A stretch of DNA of 7,533 nucleotides, taken from NCBI GenBank assembly GCA_022865865.1, contig JALHTN010000086.1, forward strand, positions 1 through 7,533, given 5' to 3'. This DNA comes from Anaerolineales bacterium (GTDB lineage Bacteria > Chloroflexota > Anaerolineae > Anaerolineales > UBA4823). The stretch's first letter is position 1; the number at the start of each line of letters is the position of its first letter. A model generated the notes under the pieces. That model did no database searches. It saw only the letters and a list, made by a program, of their open reading frames with translations, and had not been told where the DNA came from. This document shows, in pieces, positions 1-5,848 of this stretch. Position numbers and translations under genes: made by a program.

Positions 1-131
1 ATCTGCGACATCATCTCTTCGCAGTCGCACCCTTCCGAATGTCCCGACATCATCTTTTCCATCATCGCCATACAGGCAGTCATATCAAAAGCAGGCTGAT
101 CTCTTTGGTTTGTTTTTTGTTCGGCTGTCAT
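1..131 (-). CDS. Met/Cys-rich small protein, N-terminal part (runs off window)
   Basis: Reading leftward from ATG at 131-129, an open frame continues to the window edge, giving 43 residues with no stop. A strong ribosome binding site (AAGGAG, plus-strand 141-146) lies 9 nt upstream, just left of the stop of the preceding membrane-protein gene (stop at 148-150). The two genes are therefore only 16 nt apart and almost certainly co-transcribed. The visible part is hydrophilic for about 15 residues, then very rich in Met and Cys: Cys20, Cys35 and Cys37, with repeated MM pairs and a GCDCEEMMSQ stretch. Such composition is compatible with binding a soft metal such as copper, but no family is recognised firmly and this is inference. 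The C-terminus is missing, so length and further cysteines are unknown. Confidence 0.72.
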   Translation of the reverse strand, partial: MTAEQKTNQRDQPAFDMTACMAMMEKMMSGHSEGCDCEEMMSQ

Positions 132-147
132 TTCTTGTATCTCCTTC

Positions 148-531
148 TTATGACGAAGTATTCTTAGTGCGAAAAATGACACTGAACAGGATTGCCCCAC
201 CTACCAGTACGAGCACCAGCGACAGGGCGATATACAGTGAGGTGAAGCCACCGATACCAATCGCCAGCAGCACCGCGCTGAAAATGTAGTCAAACCCAGA
301 AGGATTCAAGATGCTTGACGAGGCCTGACGGATGAGATTGCCGACCAGTGCGGCTAATCCAGCACCTAAGAAAATCCAGCTCCAGGCGTAGGAATCACCG
401 ATTTGGGGAAGATAGCCCAGGCTATCGGCAGCAAAGACCACTCCTGCCCAGATCAGGACGCCACCAAAATAAATTGCGTTGATATACCCCAATTGTTCCA
501 CATTATTCATAAACTTTTGTTCTGTAGTCAT
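148..531 (-). CDS. Small four-helix integral membrane protein, unknown function
   Basis: A 127-residue protein when started at ATG 531-529. That start has a good ribosome binding site (AGGAG, plus-strand 540-544, spacing 8). A longer reading from TTG at 567 has no such site and is less likely. Four hydrophobic segments are visible at about residues 18-35, 49-68, 81-98 and 99-120, with a short charged N-terminus (MTTEQKF) and a polar tail ending KNTSS. There is no signal peptide cleavage site, catalytic motif or metal ligand pattern. It is followed after 16 nt by the Met/Cys-rich small protein and preceded by a 143-nt gap from the 82-residue gene. I do not recognise a characterised family; a membrane partner for the neighbouring small protein is only a contextual guess. 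Confidence 0.82.
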   Translation of the reverse strand: MTTEQKFMNNVEQLGYINAIYFGGVLIWAGVVFAADSLGYLPQIGDSYAWSWIFLGAGLAALVGNLIRQASSSILNPSGFDYIFSAVLLAIGIGGFTSLYIALSLVLVLVGGAILFSVIFRTKNTSS

Positions 532-674
532 CGTTTCGTCTCCTATTCTTTGATTAGTTGATTTCAATTATTAATTGAGAGAGATTTATGCCTCCATATT
601 CTCCTTTTTCGTCACGTATAGAAAGCCTCCTTTCCATCTAATCCACAACCAGTCCAATCTCTTGCGCGTGTAAT

Positions 675-923
675 TCACTTTTCATCTTCTGGTTCTTGTA
701 TTTTTTCGCTGACCGAGATCAGCCTCAGATTCATGCTGCTTATCTTTTGCAGGACACTGTGTAGTGCTGTTTGGTCGGGAAGTGGACCGTAAAGCGTTGT
801 GCTGCCATTATCCTCGCGGGTGAGCGTCAGCCCATAGAACCATTCCGCCCACCTGTCCTGTAGATGCCCTTGGATACGAATCTCATAGATTTCTGGCTCA
901 GGATAATTTCGGAAATTTTTCAT
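675..923 (-). CDS. Conserved 82-residue hypothetical protein (GPLPDQ family)
   Basis: ATG at 923-921 is preceded by a modest purine-rich site (AAGAG, plus-strand 931-935, spacing 7) and the frame ends in TGA at 677-675. The protein is soluble, with no membrane segment or Cys. It has a recognisable layout: a beta-like start EIYEIRIQGHL (11-21), an aromatic stretch WAEWFYGLTLT (25-35), GSTTLYGPLPDQTALHSVL (40-58), a helix, then LRLISV (66-71) and an acidic tail. From memory, this pattern (GHL-x-WxxWF-GL-T-GPLPDQxALHxxL) recurs in many small Chloroflexota and actinobacterial proteins of unknown function, often next to regulators. It lies 45 nt downstream of the 52-residue gene and is probably in the same transcript. 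Confidence 0.85.
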   Translation of the reverse strand: MKNFRNYPEPEIYEIRIQGHLQDRWAEWFYGLTLTREDNGSTTLYGPLPDQTALHSVLQKISSMNLRLISVSEKIQEPEDEK

Positions 924-968
924 ACTGGATCTCTTGGATTTTTCATGTTTATGAATTGTCCTTGTAGC

Positions 969-1127
969 TTAGCAAGTGGAAATTAACCCAACTCGGCACA
1001 AGAAAACAATTAGAAACCGATCAGTCCGATCTGCGCGTGGCTTTTTTGCCATTTCTATCAAGCGTCCTTTTTCAGCCTCACGCAGAGCTTCATCAATTCG
1101 GTCATGTACTAGGAATTCATATATCAT
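969..1127 (-). CDS. Small 52-residue basic protein, unknown function
   Basis: ATG at 1127-1125 has an excellent ribosome binding site (AGGAGA, plus-strand 1135-1140, spacing 7) and the frame closes with TAA at 971-969. The N-terminal two thirds are charged and helix-forming: MIYEFLVHDRIDEAL, then REAEKGRLIEMAKK and a basic PRADRTDR segment. The last 16 residues are hydrophobic with two Cys. The N-terminal pattern resembles short Chloroflexota proteins that begin M(I)YEFLxxxRIxEAxREAE and end in a short amphipathic helix with Trp; here the tail lacks that Trp. A late frameshift is possible, but the other frames do not clearly restore it. It is the first gene after the promoter/half-site cluster at 1164-1226. 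Confidence 0.6.
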   Translation of the reverse strand: MIYEFLVHDRIDEALREAEKGRLIEMAKKPRADRTDRFLIVFLCRVGLISTC

Positions 1128-1163
1128 GGGTTCTTCTCCTTTTTGATTGGATTATTTAATCTG

Positions 1164-1226
1164 ACCACAATATACAAATTAATATGGTGAGATGTCATCA
1201 CCACATATTGTGGTTAATGTGGTGAT
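1164..1226. repeat. Cluster of TGTGGT/ACCACA half-sites (compound operator candidate)
   Basis: Several overlapping repeats occupy this stretch. ACCACAATAT (1164-1173) is the exact reverse complement of ATATTGTGGT (1205-1214). ATCACCACAT (1197-1206) is the exact reverse complement of ATGTGGTGAT (1217-1226). ACCACA-TAT-TGTGGT (1200-1214) is a tight 15-bp palindrome. TTAATATGGTGA (1179-1190) and TTAATGTGGTGA (1214-1225) are direct copies differing at one base. ATACAAAT (1172-1179) mirrors ATTTGTAT (1225-1232). The density around a promoter suggests a dimeric repressor or activator binding cooperatively; which one is unknown. Confidence 0.6.
1169..1198 (-). promoter_or_regulatory. Candidate sigma-70 promoter of the small-gene cluster
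   Basis: On the minus strand, -35 ATGACA (plus 1193-1198, one mismatch to TTGACA) and -10 TATATT (plus 1169-1174, one mismatch to TATAAT) are separated by 18 nt. Transcription would start near 1162, giving a leader of about 35 nt before the ATG at 1127 that includes the AGGAGA ribosome binding site. The -10 is covered by one ACCACAATAT repeat, and paired half-sites lie immediately upstream of the -35, so the promoter looks regulated. Confidence 0.5.
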
Positions 1227-1267
1227 TTGTATCGTTCAGGGTAGGTTATACGTCCAAAATTTAAGTG

Positions 1268-1295
1268 ACAAAAGCCCCGACTTTTTGCCGGGGCT
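1268..1295 (-). terminator. Rho-independent terminator of the arsR-permease operon
   Basis: A GC-rich 7-bp stem, AGCCCCG (1273-1279) with CGGGGCT (1289-1295), encloses a 9-nt loop. On the minus strand it is followed by TTTTGTCACTT. It lies about 40 nt beyond the permease stop codon at 1338-1336. The plus-strand side has no T tract, so it acts leftward and separates the permease transcript from the small-gene cluster. Confidence 0.8.
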
Positions 1296-1335
1296 CCGTG
1301 ATGGGCTAGGGATGGGATTACGTGTTTCTCTCGAC

Positions 1336-2451
1336 TTACAAGGTAAGACTATAAATATACCCTGATGCGATAGCGCCCACCAGAGAAAAGCCAATATAAA
1401 AGGCGAAGACTTTGCGATTTACCAATCCCCAGACAGCAGACATGGCTGGTAGTGTGGTCGTTGGACCAGCGATGAGGAAAGCTAATGCCGCGGCTGGGTT
1501 CATACCATGCCCTATTAAACCCCCGACCAGTGGCATCGCTGTTAAGTTACTGGTGTAAACCGGGATACCCAAGAGGGCAGCCGTTATTATTACCCAGGGG
1601 TTATCCCCTCCCAGAGTGGTCGTTATCCAGGTTTCAGGTACATATAGATAGATTATTGCGCCCAAGAACCATGCCAGGATCATAAACTTGATCACCATCG
1701 TGGTGGCAGCCCAGGTTTCTACAGCCAAACTCTTCCAGAATGGGGTTGCACTCTTTTGGGGGATATTTTTACCACTGGTTTGAGTGACTTCACATGTATC
1801 ATTTCCTTCATTATTGCAGTCAGCACAACCACATCTTGATTCCTCTCCGATCAAAGGTAGGTCTTGGGTGAAGGCAATTGCCCCACCAGAAACGGTCAAT
1901 CCGCTTACCGTTTTTGGAGCCAAGATCGAACCCACGGTGGTAATAGCATATCGCCAAGTACCCACCAGGACTTCTCCCAATGTTCTGACTCGAGTGGAGC
2001 GTTCTCCACGGAGGATCTTTTCCCCCAACCAACCCCGCCGGATTACGAAATGGGTGATAAATCCACCTCCGAGGCTCATTACTAATGTAGCAGCCAGTCG
2101 CCAGGTAGCCAATTCCCACCCCAGGGTACTTACGGAAAGGAAAAAGATTTCCGGGTCCATGGAGGGGGAGGCCAACCAGAAGGACATCACTGGCGCGAGG
2201 GGAACGCCGCCAATGAGCAGCGCAGCTACTACCGGGATGACAGAACAGGAACATAAGGGGCTGAAAGCGCCCACGAATGTTGCCAGAATAATCGCTATGA
2301 CCGGTCGAGCAGTAAAAGCCCGGTTGATGTGTTTTGAAGCGCCAGACATCTTCACAGCAACGGCAATCGGGATAGTGATCAGCAAATATGGCCAGGTGTG
2401 GAGAAAGCTTTCCATCATGTAATGGGCAACAGCAAGAATGTGGTTGATCAT
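1336..2451 (-). CDS. ArsP/DUF318-type metal(loid) efflux permease with Cys-rich loop
   Basis: A 371-residue integral membrane protein of the permease family that includes ArsP and the SO_0444 Cu/Zn exporters (PF03773-like). The hallmark is GAFSPLCSCSVIP (61-73), with Cys67 and Cys69, followed by GGVPLAPVMSFWLASPSMDP (81-100). About eight to ten membrane segments are visible in two halves (roughly 16-135 and 247-370), the second with GIPVYTSNLTAMPLVGGLIG (295-314) and AFLIAGPTTTLPA (324-336). A hydrophilic loop between the halves carries Cys207, Cys209, Cys212 and Cys220 (RCGCADC...DTC), a likely soft-metal ligand set. ATG at 2451-2449 has AAGGAG (plus 2458-2463, spacing 6). It lies 54 nt downstream of arsR with an ArsR-type operator in the gap. 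Export of arsenite, an organoarsenical or another thiophilic metal is inferred; the exact substrate cannot be told from sequence. Confidence 0.92.
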   Translation of the reverse strand: MINHILAVAHYMMESFLHTWPYLLITIPIAVAVKMSGASKHINRAFTARPVIAIILATFVGAFSPLCSCSVIPVVAALLIGGVPLAPVMSFWLASPSMDPEIFFLSVSTLGWELATWRLAATLVMSLGGGFITHFVIRRGWLGEKILRGERSTRVRTLGEVLVGTWRYAITTVGSILAPKTVSGLTVSGGAIAFTQDLPLIGEESRCGCADCNNEGNDTCEVTQTSGKNIPQKSATPFWKSLAVETWAATTMVIKFMILAWFLGAIIYLYVPETWITTTLGGDNPWVIITAALLGIPVYTSNLTAMPLVGGLIGHGMNPAAALAFLIAGPTTTLPAMSAVWGLVNRKVFAFYIGFSLVGAIASGYIYSLTL

Positions 2452-2464
2452 GTTCAGCTCCTTA

Positions 2465-2482
2465 TATCGTATTATTACGATA
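2465..2482. promoter_or_regulatory. ArsR-type operator upstream of the permease
   Basis: An 18-bp palindrome, TATCGTA-TTAT-TACGATA, with perfect 7-bp arms in the 54-nt arsR-permease gap, directly upstream of the permease ribosome binding site. It shares ATCGTA-N4-TACGAT with the site in front of arsR. No convincing promoter is visible with it, so it may tune an internal promoter or act as a roadblock to transcription from the arsR promoter. Confidence 0.7.
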
Positions 2483-2505
2483 ATACAAACTAAAAAAATT
2501 GTATC

Positions 2506-2835
2506 TTAAAATATTTCAATCACTCTTTGGCGAAACCAGGCGATGTTACCTTCATTCAGGCAGTAGCTGGTAGCCGTTCCTTCAACAGTACCCTCGATCC
2601 AGCCAGCCAGGCGTAAAACCTTGAGGTGTTGTGAGACGGTAGCCTGGGCAATGGGCAAGTAATCGACGAGGTCCCCGGTAATACAGCCGGGATGGGTTAC
2701 TAAGAACTTCATGATCTCGAAGCGGATAAGGTTGCTGATTGCCTTGAACATGGCAACCAACCTATCCTGCTCCGCTCCGGAAATATCGAGAGTGCAGCAG
2801 GCTTCTGGAATTACTTGAATGCTTTCTTCAGTCAT
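2506..2835 (-). CDS. arsR: ArsR-family metalloid-responsive repressor (Cys13-Cys14/Cys51 type)
   Basis: A 109-residue winged-helix regulator of the ArsR/SmtB family. The core runs from MFKAISNLIRFEIMKFL (29-45) through the recognition region TGDLVDYLPIAQATVSQHLKVL (53-74) to the wing AGWIEGTVEGTATSYCL (77-93). The family's common ELCVCE metal site on the recognition helix is absent. Instead Cys13-Cys14 near the N-terminus (ACCTL) and Cys51 (HPGC) match the layout of the C. glutamicum ArsR site (Cys15, Cys16, and Cys55 of the other subunit), which binds As(III) between subunits. Binding of arsenite or antimonite should release DNA. ATG at 2835-2833 has a short-spaced AAGGG site (plus 2840-2844). 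It has a strong promoter with an operator over the start of transcription, implying autoregulation, and it leads the operon with the permease. Confidence 0.92.
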   Translation of the reverse strand: MTEESIQVIPEACCTLDISGAEQDRLVAMFKAISNLIRFEIMKFLVTHPGCITGDLVDYLPIAQATVSQHLKVLRLAGWIEGTVEGTATSYCLNEGNIAWFRQRVIEIF

Positions 2836-2845
2836 AATACCCTTT

Positions 2846-2863
2846 CATCGTAATTATACGATG
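2846..2863. promoter_or_regulatory. ArsR operator at the arsR promoter
   Basis: CATCGTAATTATACGATG is an 18-bp palindrome with perfect 7-bp arms and a 4-nt centre. It begins at the base next to the -10 hexamer and so covers the predicted transcription start. A repressor bound here would block initiation. Its core ATCGTA-N4-TACGAT recurs at 2466-2481 in front of the permease. Confidence 0.82.
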
Positions 2864-2892
2864 ATTGTACAATAGAATTATTGCTGTGTCAA
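2864..2892 (-). promoter_or_regulatory. Near-consensus sigma-70 promoter of arsR
   Basis: On the minus strand a perfect -35 TTGACA (plus 2887-2892) and a -10 TACAAT (plus 2864-2869, one mismatch) are separated by the ideal 17 nt. Transcription would start inside the adjacent palindrome at 2846-2863, leaving a leader of under 30 nt. A strong promoter under an operator fits a repressed, inducible efflux operon. Confidence 0.85.
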
Positions 2893-2977
2893 GATAGTTC
2901 TTCAATAAAGTATCGAATATTATTAAAAGCTTGATCTAATGGTTGGACGATAACGATAGACTCATTGGATTGGTGGA

Positions 2978-5665
2978 TTAGAACAGGTCGAGTTCATCTG
3001 CTTTTCGCACGGCCGCCCGGCGGTTGTTGACGTTAAGTTTGCTATAGATGCTTTTTGTGTGGGTGCGCATGGTGTTCAGAGATATTGATAATTCCTGTGC
3101 GATTTCTGGTCCTGAGAGCTCGGTTGAGAGCAAATGGAGTACTTCCATTTCGCGTTTGCTGAGTGGTTCGACAATCGATTGGGCAAAGGATTTCATTTTA
3201 GCCTTATCCGGTTCGAACGCTGCCAGCAATTTGCTGACATATGCTTTTGAGATCTTTCGAGAAACAGCTTGGTGAATCAAACTTTTCATTGGTTCACCTT
3301 CGTCTAGAAAGGTACGGATATATCCTTCAGGTTCGGCTAGAGAAAGCGATTCTTCCAAAGAATTCAAAGCTTGATCATGTTTTCCTTGTGCATCAAAAGC
3401 CAAAGCCTGAAGGGCTAGAGCTTCAATCATCTGGCTGATATATCCCACTCGTTTTGCCGGTTCAAGTATCTTGGCCAATATGCTGTGCGCATCCATCAAC
3501 TCCTGGGCTGCAGAGTTTTCACGGCCTAAATAAATTAAAATTCGGGCAAAAAAGATATGCTTGAAATCGATAAAATAGTTGATCTCAGCATCTGCGCTCA
3601 ATCCTTTATCTTGCGCAAACCTGGCAGCTTCGGTGAATTTGTTTTGCGCGAGCAACAACCAGACACGACTACCCATTGTTTTTGTTTTCGTATCTGGTTC
3701 TAAATCTGGAATATCTCTAACCATCCTTTCTGCCTTTTCACAAACCTCGACAGCTAATTCCAAGTCACCTTGAGCCAGATATACCCGAGCCATAGAAGCA
3801 TAGCCAATCGCAATTGTATCCATCAGTTTGGCAGGAATGCTAATCTCATGCGCTTCTTGTAGATGGTTCATGGCAGCATCCAATTCATTCCATTCCCTTA
3901 AAATATCAGCAAGATTGACACTCGCAGAACCAGCATAAGGTATTTTAATTTCACTCTTTTCATACTTAAATTGGATCGCTTCTCGCAAAGTTTCAGCAGC
4001 CTGATGAAGATGACCCTGGAGGATCTGAGTTACCCCAATATCCAGGATAATTACCTGTGCCAGAATCTGGTTTCCGGCAGCCAGACTAGTTCTACGCCCC
4101 TCTTGAAATTCTTGGATCGCGCTAGATAAATCTCCCTGAGTACATTTTGCCCACCCAAGGGAATAAAAAGCCACCCCGCGATTGAAGTATCCCTCTGGTA
4201 AATAATCCAAGGCCTGATTAGAATATTCAATTGATTGAGGAATTTGCCCCTTTTTAATTGCATACAAAGCCCTGATTGCGGCAATTTGCCCTCGAATGAT
4301 TTTTTCTTCCTCATCAGTGTGTGAAGATGTATTGCCGTCTACTACAGCTTCAGCATGCAGCAAATAGTTTTCACCAATATCAAATTGGGCCCATCTATCG
4401 TACATCCAGGCTCGAATGATGCAAAGCCAGGGCCAATTCTCTACAAGCTCTTTTGGCATTGCATCCAACCATTTTTCCAGTTGATCAAATTCGCTTTGCA
4501 TCATCATGTCTGGACCGATGCTTTCTACCAGCAGCGCTGCACGCTCGTAATCTTCACCTACCAATGAATGGTTTACAGCTTCTACGATGAGGTCATTATT
4601 TTCAAACCATTCAGAAGCCCGGCGATGCAGTTCGGGAATATCCTTTGGTTCTCTCTCCTGGAGGCGCTGGATTAAGAATTCAGCGAAGAGGTGATGATAG
4701 CGATACCATCTGCGTTCATCGTCCAATGGAACCAGGAACAAATTGGCTTCGTCGATGTCACGAATTATCCCCCTGCTGTCTGATATTTCCAGTACTGCGT
4801 CGCTAAGAGGGGCACAAAACCGGTCCAATATGGAAGTCCTGTACACGAATGATCTGATCTCGTCCGATTGGCGAGCCACAACTTCATCGACTAGGTAATC
4901 GATGATATAGTGGTGGCTCCCCGAAAATGTTGCGACGAATTCTTGTTTATCTTTGCGGCCTTGCATAGATAATGCCGCGAGCTGTAGACCTGTAATCCAT
5001 CCCTCCGTACGAGATAATAATGCGGCTATATCTTCTGGTGATAGATCTAAGTCAGATACATCATTGAGAAAGATCCTACCTTCCGATTCAATGAAGCGCA
5101 GATCGTTGGGACGAACTTCAGTCATTTGATCGCGAGCACGCAGGCGAGAGATGGTAATGGGTGGATCGACTCTTCCGCTGATCACGATGTGGGCATTTGG
5201 TGGTAAACGCTCGAGTAAAAAGCTTATGGCATTGTGAATCTCTTCGTTCGTAATGAGATGATAATCATCCAATACAAAAGAAAACTCTTTCTCAATTGAA
5301 ACAATATTATTTATCAGCAATGTGATCAGCGGTTCAATGGGTGGGTCACTTGTTGCTTCCAAAATGGGAAGTATGCCTTCCCCGATGGATTCGTCAATTT
5401 GCTGCAGGGCTGCGATCAAGTAGGTGAAAAATCGTTTTAAATTGTTATCACCGTCATCAAGAGATAACCAGGAAAAGGATTTATCGCTGCTCCAGATCCA
5501 TTCCGCAAGCAGAGTTGTTTTGCCAAATCCGGCTGGGGCAGAGATCAGCGTTAGTTTTCCATCTTGTCCACCGTTTAGCGTGTCGATCAGGCGCGGACGT
5601 GCAACGAGGTTTTTTCGGGGAGTGGGGATATAGAGCTTGGTAGTGAGGAGAGAAGTGGATACCAA
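2978..5665 (-). CDS. MalT-like LuxR-family transcriptional regulator (STAND ATPase-TPR-HTH)
   Basis: An 895-residue signal-integrating activator of the MalT class. The N-terminal NTPase shows Walker A APAGFGKTT (43-51), Walker B FVLDDYHL (130-137), the SGRVDPP sensor-like segment (163-169), EGWITGLQLA (221-230) and YRYHHLFAEFL (321-331). A long helical region from about 345 to 830 reads as TPR-like repeats and should sense the inducer. A LuxR helix-turn-helix fills 835-895 (LSKREMEVL, PEIAQELSISLNTMRTH, IYSKLNVNNRRAAV). There is no receiver or transmembrane domain. The start is TTG at 5665-5663, supported by AAAGG-type pairing (plus 5673-5677) at 7-nt spacing and by the family-typical N-terminus; an ATG 7 nt upstream is out of frame. 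Such regulators are abundant in Chloroflexota, and the inducer and target genes are unknown. It stands alone, with 142 nt before arsR and 183 nt after the HAD gene. Confidence 0.93.
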   Translation of the reverse strand: MVSTSLLTTKLYIPTPRKNLVARPRLIDTLNGGQDGKLTLISAPAGFGKTTLLAEWIWSSDKSFSWLSLDDGDNNLKRFFTYLIAALQQIDESIGEGILPILEATSDPPIEPLITLLINNIVSIEKEFSFVLDDYHLITNEEIHNAISFLLERLPPNAHIVISGRVDPPITISRLRARDQMTEVRPNDLRFIESEGRIFLNDVSDLDLSPEDIAALLSRTEGWITGLQLAALSMQGRKDKQEFVATFSGSHHYIIDYLVDEVVARQSDEIRSFVYRTSILDRFCAPLSDAVLEISDSRGIIRDIDEANLFLVPLDDERRWYRYHHLFAEFLIQRLQEREPKDIPELHRRASEWFENNDLIVEAVNHSLVGEDYERAALLVESIGPDMMMQSEFDQLEKWLDAMPKELVENWPWLCIIRAWMYDRWAQFDIGENYLLHAEAVVDGNTSSHTDEEEKIIRGQIAAIRALYAIKKGQIPQSIEYSNQALDYLPEGYFNRGVAFYSLGWAKCTQGDLSSAIQEFQEGRRTSLAAGNQILAQVIILDIGVTQILQGHLHQAAETLREAIQFKYEKSEIKIPYAGSASVNLADILREWNELDAAMNHLQEAHEISIPAKLMDTIAIGYASMARVYLAQGDLELAVEVCEKAERMVRDIPDLEPDTKTKTMGSRVWLLLAQNKFTEAARFAQDKGLSADAEINYFIDFKHIFFARILIYLGRENSAAQELMDAHSILAKILEPAKRVGYISQMIEALALQALAFDAQGKHDQALNSLEESLSLAEPEGYIRTFLDEGEPMKSLIHQAVSRKISKAYVSKLLAAFEPDKAKMKSFAQSIVEPLSKREMEVLHLLSTELSGPEIAQELSISLNTMRTHTKSIYSKLNVNNRRAAVRKADELDLF

Positions 5666-5680
5666 AAATCATCCTTTGGT
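5661..5680 (-). promoter_or_regulatory. Hairpin enclosing the LuxR-regulator start codon
   Basis: ACCAAA (plus 5661-5666) and TTTGGT (5675-5680) form a perfect 6-bp stem with an 8-nt loop. In the mRNA one arm contains the TTG start codon, while the other arm and loop hold the AAAGGAT ribosome binding site. It could reduce translation initiation, but the stem is AU-rich and short, so its stability is uncertain. Confidence 0.35.
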
Positions 5681-5812
5681 AATCGAATGCAGGGGAATAA
5701 TCGCTGGCGTGGATGACCTTATAATATCATGTCTGCCTCACGAATTAGCGCGTTAAGAGTTCTAAGAATCGAAAATATAGAAAGGGTTCATACAAGGTAA
5801 TTTAATACCTAA

Positions 5813-5835
5813 AGTTGCATCTGAAATTAGCAACT
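5813..5835 (-). terminator. Weak candidate terminator after the HAD gene
   Basis: AGTTGC (5813-5818) pairs with GCAACT (5830-5835) around an 11-nt loop, about 14 nt beyond the HAD stop codon. On the minus strand it is followed by a TTAGGTATTAAATT stretch rather than a clean T run. The 6-bp stem is weak, so read-through into the LuxR regulator is possible. Confidence 0.3.
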
Positions 5836-5848
5836 AAAGAGATATGAA

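Noticed and set aside
532..567. TTG at 567 as the start of the membrane protein, adding 12 residues
   Set aside because: No ribosome binding site precedes it, whereas ATG at 531 has AGGAG at 8 nt and gives a normal N-terminus.
554..637. A 27-codon minus-strand frame starting at ATG 637 and overlapping the strong ribosome binding site
   Set aside because: It has no ribosome binding site of its own, is preceded directly by a stop codon, and its residues resemble no known family.
1784..2422. A 212-codon plus-strand open frame opposite the permease
   Set aside because: It mirrors a clearly coding membrane-protein gene, is rich in Pro, Arg and Ser as expected of an antisense shadow, and lacks domain character.
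2944..2958. ACGATAACGATA direct repeat as a third ArsR operator
   Set aside because: It contains only half-site-like sequence in tandem rather than the ATCGTA-N4-TACGAT palindrome, and lies over 50 bp upstream of the promoter.
5701..5760. TATTATAAGG on the minus strand as a promoter -10 for the LuxR regulator
   Set aside because: No acceptable -35 lies 16-18 nt upstream, so I could not support a promoter call.
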